Assembly: GCA_017459635.1 (NCBI GenBank)
Contig: JAFUCO010000102.1
Span: 1-61,684 of the forward strand
Origin: Blautia sp.
GTDB lineage: Bacteria > Bacillota > Clostridia > Lachnospirales > Lachnospiraceae
Direction: 5' to 3'
DNA: 61,684 nt
Position numbers and translations under genes: made by a program. This document shows positions 51,900 through 59,500 of this stretch, piece after piece; the stretch's first letter is position 1, and the number at the start of each line of letters is the position of its first letter. The notes beneath the pieces are model-generated. The model searched no databases. It was given only the letters and a program-made list of their open reading frames with translations, and had not been told where the DNA came from.

Positions 51900-53102
51900 T
51901 CATTTCAGCAGTCCTTGTATGTCCGGAAATACGGACAGGCTTCTTTTCAGGATTCCGTGCATTTGTGCTATGGCTATTCCATAGTTGACTATCGGGATGC
52001 CTGCATCTTCTGCCCGTGATATTCGGTAATGCATCTCTTTTTCATTCAGCATACAGCCGCCGCAGTGGACTATCAGTGCATATTCTGAGAGATCCTCCGG
52101 GAAGTTGTTTCCCGAGCTGAAGGTGTATTCGGGCTTTGCGCCAGAAAAGCCTTCAATCCAGCCGGGCATTTTTACCGAACCGATGTCGTTGCACTGGCGG
52201 TGGTGGGTGCATCCTTCTGAGATCAGTACCTTGTCACCGTCTTTAAGGTTTGAAAGTGCAGAAGCGCCTTTCACCAGTGCTTCCAGGTTTCCCTTGTATC
52301 TGGCAAAGAGGATGGAGAAGGATGTCAGCAGAATATCCCCGGGAACATTCTTCGATACGCGTCCGAAGGCCTGCGAATCGGTTATCACCATCCTCGGCTT
52401 TTCCTGCAGTGCCTTTAATGTCCCGGTAAGCTCTGTATCCTGACATACTGCGAAGGAGCAGTGGGCATCCAGAACATCCCGCATCACCTGCTGCTGCGGG
52501 AGTATAAGTCTGCCTTTCGGTGCCGATTCGTCTATCGGGATAACCAGCACTACCATATCCCCTGGTGAAAGGAGATCTGAAACCAGTTTTTTGCTGTTCT
52601 CCAGATCCTTTGCGAATTCACCCAGCTTTTCCTTAAGTTCCGTTATATTCTCTCCGGTCTTTGCGCTTACATACAGGCTGTTTTTTCCGGACTCTGGTCT
52701 TTCTGAAAGCAGATCTGCTTTTGTAAAAGCAGCTACGTAAGGCAGCTTTCTCTTTTCAAAAAGCGCTATGAGTTCCCGGTCCTTTTCTCCCAGGCCAACG
52801 GATGCATCGACAGTCAGTACAGCCATATCTATCCTTGCCAGAGTCTCTCGTGCTCTGGCGATCCTTTTTTCTCCAAGGGTTCCTTCATCATCGAGTCCCG
52901 GAGTATCTATAATGACTACGGGGCCCAGAGGCAAAAGCTCCATGGCCTTTTTAACCGGGTCTGTCGTGGTACCCTTAATGTCCGATACAACCGAAAGCTC
53001 CTGGCCTGTTACAGCATTCACAAGGCTTGACTTTCCTGCATTTCTCATTCCGAAGAAGCCGATGTGTATCCGTTCTGAAGAAGGTGTACTGTTCAGACTC
53101 AT
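51900..53102 (-). CDS. hydF: HydF, FeFe-hydrogenase maturation GTPase/scaffold
   Basis: This is a 400-residue cytoplasmic scaffold that receives the 2Fe subcluster from HydE and HydG and hands it to apo-hydrogenase. The GTPase domain has GMRNAGKSS (about 18-26), DIKGTTTDP, DTPGLDDEG and FTKAD (TKAD in place of NKAD). The C-terminal cluster-binding domain has CTHHRQCND and HCGGCMLNEKEMHYR, the conserved Cys/His ligand set of the family. It is the last gene of the hyd operon, 101 bases after hydG, with a GGAGGTGAT site before the ATG. Confidence 0.95.
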   Translation of the reverse strand: MSLNSTPSSERIHIGFFGMRNAGKSSLVNAVTGQELSVVSDIKGTTTDPVKKAMELLPLGPVVIIDTPGLDDEGTLGEKRIARARETLARIDMAVLTVDASVGLGEKDRELIALFEKRKLPYVAAFTKADLLSERPESGKNSLYVSAKTGENITELKEKLGEFAKDLENSKKLVSDLLSPGDMVVLVIPIDESAPKGRLILPQQQVMRDVLDAHCSFAVCQDTELTGTLKALQEKPRMVITDSQAFGRVSKNVPGDILLTSFSILFARYKGNLEALVKGASALSNLKDGDKVLISEGCTHHRQCNDIGSVKMPGWIEGFSGAKPEYTFSSGNNFPEDLSEYALIVHCGGCMLNEKEMHYRISRAEDAGIPIVNYGIAIAQMHGILKRSLSVFPDIQGLLK

Positions 53103-53202
53103 ATTTATATCACCTCCGTCTCATAATTCTGTCACACAATAATTTTGAAAACCCGCTCCATACAGCGTTCATTCGTGGTTCCAGCCGGCAGCTGCCACGA
53201 GA

Positions 53203-54651
53203 TCAGAACCTGAAATCCCTGCGGTTTGAATTGCGGATATCTTCTATGTTCCGGCGGGCTATCTCGCGGGTCTTCTCACGCGGGATACGCTCGAGTTCTC
53301 TTTCTATCATCTCATAGCCGTTTTTCTTAGTCTCGGGAGATGCATAGTCCTCCAGATATTCTGCAAGGGTCATGAGTGCGTTCGGGTGGCAGCAGTTCAG
53401 GATCTGGCCGCTCTTGCAGAGTGCCATAAAACGGTCTCCGGTACGTCCTTCACGATAGCAGGCGGTGCAGAAGGACGGCACATGGTCATTCTGCATCAGC
53501 CAGTTGACAACCTCGTCAAGAGTACGCTGATCCGAAACATCAAACTGCTCGGTATCATGCGGGCGTTCTTCCTCGGTATATCCGCCTACAGATGTGCGGG
53601 ATCCGCCGCTTATCTGTGACACGCCAAGGCGAAGGAGCTTTTCACGGACAGTCTGGTTTTCTCTGGTTGAGATGATCATGCCGGTATACGGAACGGCAAG
53701 CCGGATACATGCCGTGATCTTTGCAAATGTATCGTCATCAATACCGTTGTCAAAAGCATCCGGGTCAATGTCATCGGCATGCTTAACTCTGGGAACGCTG
53801 ATGGTATGCGGCCCTACTCCGTGCACTGCTTCAAGATGCTCGGCATGCATGAGCAGTCCGGCGAATTCATACCTGTACATCTCAAGTCCGAACAGAACAC
53901 CAAGGCCGACATCATCGATACCGCCGTCCATGGCACGGTCCATAGCCTCGGTATGATAATCATAGTCGTGCTTCGGTCCGGTCGGATGAAGCTCGAGATA
54001 GCTCTTCTTATGGTAGGTTTCCTGGAACAGGATATAGGTTCCGATACCGGCCTCTTTGAGCTTGCGGTAGTTTTCCACTGTAGTTGCTGCAATGTTCACG
54101 TTGACGCGGCGGATGTCGCCATTTTTATGATGAACAGAATAGATAGTCTTAATGCAGTCCAGAATGTACTCGATAGGATTGTTTTTAGGATCCTCGCCTG
54201 CTTCGATGGCAAGACGTTTGTGTCCCATATCCTGGAGAGCGATGACCTCGGCGCGTACCTCTTCCTGGGTCAGCTTCTTCCTTGCAATGTGCTTATTCTT
54301 CAGATGGTACGGACAGTAAAGACATCCGTTGATACAATAGTTGGAAAGATACAGCGGGGCAAAAATGACTATACGGTTTCCGTAGTAAGCCATCTTTATC
54401 TCTTCTGCTATTTTATACATTTCCTCGATCTTTTCCGGGATATCGCAGGCAAGCAGGACTGATGCCTCCCTGTGGGTCAGGCCCTGACATACATAGCCCT
54501 TATCGCCCTTCTTCGGGCGTGCCTTCTCAAGGATCTGGTCGATGAGCTCCACATTGTGTTTGTTTTCATCAGCATAGGCGAGTGTCGCAAGGATCTCTTC
54601 ATCGTTGATAAATTCCTCTGCCTTCAGTGATTTCGGATCATAAACTGCCAT
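53203..54651 (-). CDS. hydG: HydG, radical SAM tyrosine lyase of hydrogenase maturation
   Basis: This is a 482-residue radical SAM enzyme that cleaves tyrosine to give the CO and CN ligands of the H-cluster. The SAM-cluster motif is CINGCLYC (about 109-116). The C-terminal motif CTACYREGRTGDRFMALC (about 394-411), with its third Cys in LNCCHPNALMTL further on, is the second cluster site typical of HydG and absent from ThiH. The length and order are normal. It lies between hydE and hydF in the same operon. Confidence 0.96.
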   Translation of the reverse strand: MAVYDPKSLKAEEFINDEEILATLAYADENKHNVELIDQILEKARPKKGDKGYVCQGLTHREASVLLACDIPEKIEEMYKIAEEIKMAYYGNRIVIFAPLYLSNYCINGCLYCPYHLKNKHIARKKLTQEEVRAEVIALQDMGHKRLAIEAGEDPKNNPIEYILDCIKTIYSVHHKNGDIRRVNVNIAATTVENYRKLKEAGIGTYILFQETYHKKSYLELHPTGPKHDYDYHTEAMDRAMDGGIDDVGLGVLFGLEMYRYEFAGLLMHAEHLEAVHGVGPHTISVPRVKHADDIDPDAFDNGIDDDTFAKITACIRLAVPYTGMIISTRENQTVREKLLRLGVSQISGGSRTSVGGYTEEERPHDTEQFDVSDQRTLDEVVNWLMQNDHVPSFCTACYREGRTGDRFMALCKSGQILNCCHPNALMTLAEYLEDYASPETKKNGYEMIERELERIPREKTREIARRNIEDIRNSNRRDFRF

Positions 54652-54857
54652 TTCTTTCTTCCTTTCTTTACAGGGATCATAATCCTGTTATTGTTGTTAT
54701 TATTTATAAAGCGCACTGCCAAAAACATCATCTCTTATGAAGCACTATCCGCAGCAGACTATAAAGAACCTGAGGTTCGCCGTGCCGGTATTTTGCCCTG
54801 TGCCGTCCTGATCTTGTACCCACAGCAGTCCGGCATCATGTCTTTAAAGCTCCGGCG

Positions 54858-55946
54858 TCAATCAGAGATTCTTCTTTCTTCATTATAAGCCCGGTCCCGT
54901 TTTATATCCCCGCGGTCGATCACCAGCTCATATCCTATCGACCGCATCCTCCTGTCCAGACAGCCCCTGCATTCCGCAGATTCCTCGCCTGTACATATCT
55001 TGTTATCATAAAGCATGTATTTGTCACGCACTGTCACCGGTGACAGGTTGGGCATCACCACATTGGCACCGGATTTTATGCCCATCTCGCGCCCCAGCGG
55101 GTGTATCGTCCCGAGGGCTGTTGTGGCCGGGAGCAGCACCGGCGGATAGATGAGCCTTATTATGCTGAGCAGATAGCAGGTCATCTCCAGGGTTCCGGCT
55201 TTTCTGTCTGCAAAAGGAGTGTCCTTATGCGGAATGAACGGGCCTATCCCGCACATGTCCGGATGAAAATCCTCGATAAACCTGAGATCCTTTGCGATAT
55301 CTGCATTTTTCTGATACGGCGATCCCACCATAAATCCGCAGCCCACCTGATATCCGGTCTCCCGGAGCTCCTGAAGACATCGCATCCTGTTGTCAAAAGA
55401 CATCTCTGCCGGATGGAGCTTTTCATAATGCTCCTTGTCCGCTGTCTCATGGCGCAGCAGATATCTGTCCGCTCCGGCCTCGAAAAGAGCCCTGTAGCTT
55501 TCCCTGCTTCGCTCTCCCATCGAAAGTGTAACTGCCGAATCCGGATGAGCCTGCTTGATGCGCCGCACAATCCTGCACAGCACTTCGTCCGTGAAAAACG
55601 GATCCTCCCCGCCCTGCAGGACGAAGGTCCGGAAGCCCAGCTCATGGCCTGCATCCGCGCAGTCTGTTATCTGCTGCTCCGTCAGCCGGTAGCGCGAACA
55701 CTTCCGGTTGCTTTTTCTTATCCCGCAGTAATAGCAGTCATTCCTGCAGATATTGCTGATCTCGATAAGACCTCGTGTATAAACTGAATTCCCGTAGACA
55801 GACTGCCTGACCCTGACCGCCTTTTCAGCAAGAAGCTCGGCCGCCTCAGATGAATATCCGTCGATCAGCATCTCATATTCTTCAAGGGAAAGGGAATGCT
55901 CAGCTGCGAGCTTATTAATTAATTCTTTTATCCTGTCCTTTTCCAA
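54858..55946 (-). CDS. hydE: HydE, radical SAM protein of hydrogenase maturation
   Basis: This is a 362-residue radical SAM protein that helps build the dithiomethylamine-bridged 2Fe cluster. The SAM-cluster motif is CRNDCYYCGIR (about 67-77), followed by LQGGEDPFFT and RHETADKEHYEKLHP. It starts at a TTG (55946), 4 bases after the stop of the regulator gene; GGTGAT overlaps that stop, so translation is coupled. A second set of Cys near the end (CTGEESAECRGCLDRR) fits HydE-like proteins. The gap of 206 bases before hydG has no gene. Confidence 0.95.
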   Translation of the reverse strand: MEKDRIKELINKLAAEHSLSLEEYEMLIDGYSSEAAELLAEKAVRVRQSVYGNSVYTRGLIEISNICRNDCYYCGIRKSNRKCSRYRLTEQQITDCADAGHELGFRTFVLQGGEDPFFTDEVLCRIVRRIKQAHPDSAVTLSMGERSRESYRALFEAGADRYLLRHETADKEHYEKLHPAEMSFDNRMRCLQELRETGYQVGCGFMVGSPYQKNADIAKDLRFIEDFHPDMCGIGPFIPHKDTPFADRKAGTLEMTCYLLSIIRLIYPPVLLPATTALGTIHPLGREMGIKSGANVVMPNLSPVTVRDKYMLYDNKICTGEESAECRGCLDRRMRSIGYELVIDRGDIKRDRAYNEERRISD

Positions 55947-55952
55947 AGCTTA

Positions 55953-56204
55953 TCACCCGGGCACATTAGAATATGCTGTTTTAACCGTGATATCCGGCAG
56001 GTTTCCTATCTTGCCGGCCAGCGCCGCCGTTTTATCCTGCGGCGCATCCAGCACAATACTGATAATGTTCACATTCTTCTGACGGTACGGGATTCCCATC
56101 CGCCCGATTACATACTGGCTGTACTCATGCAGGAGCCTGTTGAGATTCTCCGTATCTCCCCCCGGTCCAACGATGATGCTCAGCACTGCAACCCTCGTCT
56201 CCAC
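55953..56204 (-). CDS. TM1266-like iron-only hydrogenase system regulator
   Basis: This is an ACT-like protein of 83 residues (GTG at 56204, 8 bases after GGAGGAGG; a TTG at 56210 is the longest start). The sequence VAVLSIIVGPGGDTENLNRL, then HEYSQYVIGRMGIPYRQKNV, matches the TM1266 family, which is almost always encoded with hydE/hydG/hydF. The fold resembles the NikR ligand-binding domain, without its DNA-binding part. It is the first gene of the maturation operon. It probably acts as a small regulator, but the mode is not known. Confidence 0.9.
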   Translation of the reverse strand: METRVAVLSIIVGPGGDTENLNRLLHEYSQYVIGRMGIPYRQKNVNIISIVLDAPQDKTAALAGKIGNLPDITVKTAYSNVPG

Positions 56205-56220
56205 TATCAAATCCTCCTCC

Positions 56221-56268
56221 CTGAAAGCACTTTTCAGGTGCTCGACTTACTGGTGCCCGCAAGGCACC
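56221..56268 (-). promoter_or_regulatory. Two-hairpin leader before hyd operon
   Basis: On the minus strand GGTGCCTTGCGGGCACC forms one hairpin and CCTGAAAAGTGCTTTCAGG another, ending directly at the GGAGGAGG ribosome site. Two GCACC segments compete for one GGTGC, so alternative folds are possible. No known riboswitch is recognised. Confidence 0.4.
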
Positions 56269-56290
56269 ATACTTTGTCTCCTTTACAAAA

Positions 56291-56306
56291 CACAGGGGAC
56301 GATTCT
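56291..56306. repeat. Half REP-like unit in hyd leader
   Basis: CACAGGGGACGATTCTCT is the left arm of the REP family; the right arm is missing and replaced by the palindrome at 56322-56343. Confidence 0.6.
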
Positions 56307-56313
56307 CTCACAC

Positions 56314-56343
56314 AAAAAAAACCGTACCCTGTACAGGGTACGG
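56314..56343 (-). terminator. Terminator-like hairpin upstream of hyd operon
   Basis: On the minus strand CCGTACCCTGTACAGGGTACGG (a 22-base palindrome, written here from 56343 to 56322) is followed by eight T. It ends about 110 bases before the first hyd gene. It may be a second terminator for the SLH gene or an attenuator for the hyd operon. Confidence 0.65.
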
Positions 56344-56352
56344 CAATAAACA

Positions 56353-56380
56353 TTAATATATGCAAATAGTCCAAAGACAA
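56353..56380 (-). promoter_or_regulatory. Candidate promoter of the hyd operon
   Basis: On the minus strand TTGTCT, 16 bases, TATTAA. It lies upstream of the terminator-like hairpin, which would make that hairpin part of the leader. Confidence 0.35.
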
Positions 56381-56518
56381 TTTCTTCAATTAAGTATCAT
56401 GCTGCACCTTGCCGTCAGAGATAACGCTGTAAGCGTACTCTTCTTATCAGGTATCCATCCAATAATAAAGCCACCCGGCCTCTTTGTCAATAGACTGTTA
56501 ATAAAAAACAAATAAGAG

Positions 56519-56556
56519 GAGTGGCTGTGAAAAAGGTCTCACTTTTTTCACAGCCC
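56519..56556 (-). terminator. Terminator of the SLH protein gene
   Basis: On the minus strand GGGGGCTGTGAAAAA pairs with TTTTTCACAGCC. It begins 9 bases after the stop codon and shares its core with the terminator at 51855-51897. Confidence 0.85.
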
Positions 56557-56564
56557 CCTGTTTT

Positions 56565-59500
56565 TTAAACGGCGAATCTGTGAAGGAATGTTACTACTGC
56601 CAGTCTCTTGCAGGTATCCCATGGCCTGAAGGTGTTATCTGCCCAGCCGGTCGTTATGTCCTGTTCGGCTGCCCAGGATATGGCCTTGTCGAAATCGGAA
56701 TTCTTTGTCATGTCCTTGAAGGATGCCATCTTTTTCGGTTCCGGTCTTCCGGCGTATCTCCATATGAAGGTGACTATCGCCGCACGGTTGCAGATCGCCC
56801 AGGGGCGGAAGGTATTGTCATTATAACCTGTAGTAATGCCCTCCTCTGCTGCCCAGGAAATAGCTTTGTCGAAATCCGCGTTCTTTGTCATGTCCTTGAA
56901 GGATGCCATCTTCTTCGGCTGCGGCTGTCCCGCAATGCGCCACAGAAAGGTCACAACTGCAGCACGATTGCACTCATTCATCGGGCGGAAGGTATTGTCA
57001 TCATACCCTGTTGTGATACCCAGCTCTGCCGCCCAGTATATAGGCTCAAAATAGAACTCCGTCGGATCTGTAACATCCTTGAACAGTTTCCTCGGTTTTA
57101 CCACTACATCTATATCGGCGTCTTTTATAAATCTTCCACCGGACGCGCAGGCGCTGAACCAGAGGTGGCGTCTAAGTGTTCCGTCCTCCTCAAGCTCCTC
57201 TTCGTCATCAAGAGCATCTACCGGCACTGTGAGTACCCTCTGATTCTCAACGATAGCAAGCGGATCGTCAACATACCCCAGCCATGCGTCAGCTATCTCA
57301 ATGGATTCTCCATCCGGGTTCTTAAGAGAATAAACTATAAGTTCAGCTCCAAGCTGTCTGACTATCGTCATTGCTGTAAAGTTCTGGCCTGCGGATACCT
57401 TCAGTTCAGCTCCCTCCGGCAGCACCACCTCAGCGCGTGAAGTAGAAACGCTTACATGTACTCTGCTGTCAGAATACCATACCTCCTCAGGCTCATCTTC
57501 CTCGTTTTCGGGATATTCATACACCCAGATTTCGGTTCCGATATATGTTTCTCCGGTCCTGATACCGGTAAATTTACCCGTATCCGCATCATAATCCAGT
57601 ATATTGTCATCATAGTCGTATGCTATCTCGGCAAAGAACGGATATGAATCAATCCTTACGATCTGTTCGTCATATTCATTGTACTCCAGATCACATTTAT
57701 CTGAATCCAGGATCTGCAGGAGCGGTTCATCCTCGCCTGTGTATTCCTGACGGATCACTACCGGCCGGAAAGGAACCTCTTCTCCTATCAGGACTTCATA
57801 ATAATCATTCTGTTCGTCATTTTCATCCCAAGGCTCCTGCCAGTATACCACATCATTTACATGGAGAGTCGTTGTATGTGTGTCCGGAGTATCTCCCAGA
57901 GGGCCTCCTGTAAACGTATAGGTTATCTCGGCATTTCCCGGCCTGATGCCATGGATGCGCCATGTATCTCCTTCCTTTTCCGGTTTGAGTACTTTATTAT
58001 TCGATGATTTTATATCGGTTATAAACACATCATAATACTCTCCCGGTTCGTCATCCCGGTCATTCCCGCTGCTGTGCTCAGGATCCTCAACATACAGCAG
58101 AGCATTTCCTCCATAGTAAATAAAATCCCTTCCCGGTATCGTTGCCTTGTTATCATCTTCCATCTCACGATACTCATCCCAGAACCTGACCCAGATATCA
58201 CGCTCAGAAATCATAAACCCGTTAAGTGAAGCGGTTAAGCAGATCACCATATCCGAGCCGCGGTGTCCATACTCATCATTCTGATAGCGGAGAAGCTCCT
58301 GTAACTCATAGAAACGATCCTCAGAGGTTATCTTAAGACCATTTTTCTCAGAAAACTCGGCGGAGCTGAAATGAAACTCTCCTTTTGGCTCACCACGATA
58401 TCCATCCTCGTCAGGCTCATAAATATATATAGGCCTGATATTATCGTCCTCATCATACCCGCTTCCGTATTCAAGGCTTATCTCTATCGGGTATCCTGCT
58501 GCTATATAATCATCCAGGGCTTTGCGGCCAGGTGCTACACTTACAGTTTCGGTCGGATAGAACCATGTTTCCCAGTCGTTTCCTCTGTCGAATGGTACTA
58601 TGAAGGAATCGTCAAAGTCCATTTCTTCAAGGTAAAGGTCCATTCTGGCAGCCTCAAATTCTCCATCGCCATCATCTATCATGGCAATTATCCTCGGGTC
58701 ACCATCCCAATCGATGATCCTTTGTACCTTAAAGGGTGCTTTTCCATAATCGCCGCCGTCTTCATTCTGGGTAAGAAGCCTGTCGTCCGCATCCTGGATC
58801 TGTACATGCGGCAGGTCATCACCATGCGGGTCTCCGTCCCCCTCGTACCATTCGAATTTCCAGGATACCTCACCGTCATACGGCACTCCTTCAGGATGCT
58901 CGCTGTCATATACCATCAGCGTCGGTTCCACTGTCTGAATCCCGCCGCGCGGTATATTCTCGTCCCAGTCATCCTTAAGGGTTACTTTGTACAACTCATT
59001 ATGAATAAAGACAGTTCTGCCTTCCTCTCTTACCTGCCACTCATTCTCATCGTCATGGTCGAAGGCTCTTACATTCACATGGATGTCCATATCCGGACCG
59101 TCATCTTTTGCGATGATCCGGATATTATTATTATCAACTACTTCAAAGTCCCAGAAACGGCCCCTCTCGGTTGTTGTCTCCCAGTCCTCGTTATGACTTC
59201 TCCACCAATTGTCATCAACCCATTCAACCCAGACATCATATTCAAGACGATATTCAGAGGTGTCCACATTATAGCGATGTCCGTTTTCTTCCTGTACCTC
59301 GGCGTTAACGGATGAAATGAGATTCAGCTTTTCTCCCCTACCCATGTTGAAGGAGCCTGAACTGCTTCGTATATCAATATAAGCCCGGTAATCATCAACC
59401 CAGTACCATGTCTTAACCTCTTTGGTCTCCCGGTTTCCATGATCATCATAGAGCTCCAGTGTCACCGTGATCTCAGCAGCGCCATACCGCACCGCGGTAA

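Larger units (their letters stand above)
56205..56564. other. 360-base leader/intergenic region of the hyd operon
   Basis: It contains, in minus-strand order: a terminator of the SLH gene (56519-56556), an unexplained stretch with a small ACGCT/AGCGT hairpin, a candidate promoter (56353-56380), a hairpin followed by eight T (56314-56343), a half REP-like unit (56291-56306), and two hairpins directly before the first gene (GGTGCC/GGCACC and CCTGAAA/TTTCAGG, 56221-56268). No gene is seen. Confidence 0.55.

Noticed and set aside
58371-59315. 314-codon plus-strand frame within the SLH gene
   Set aside because: It is an antisense shadow; the minus strand encodes one continuous protein with signal peptide and three SLH repeats.
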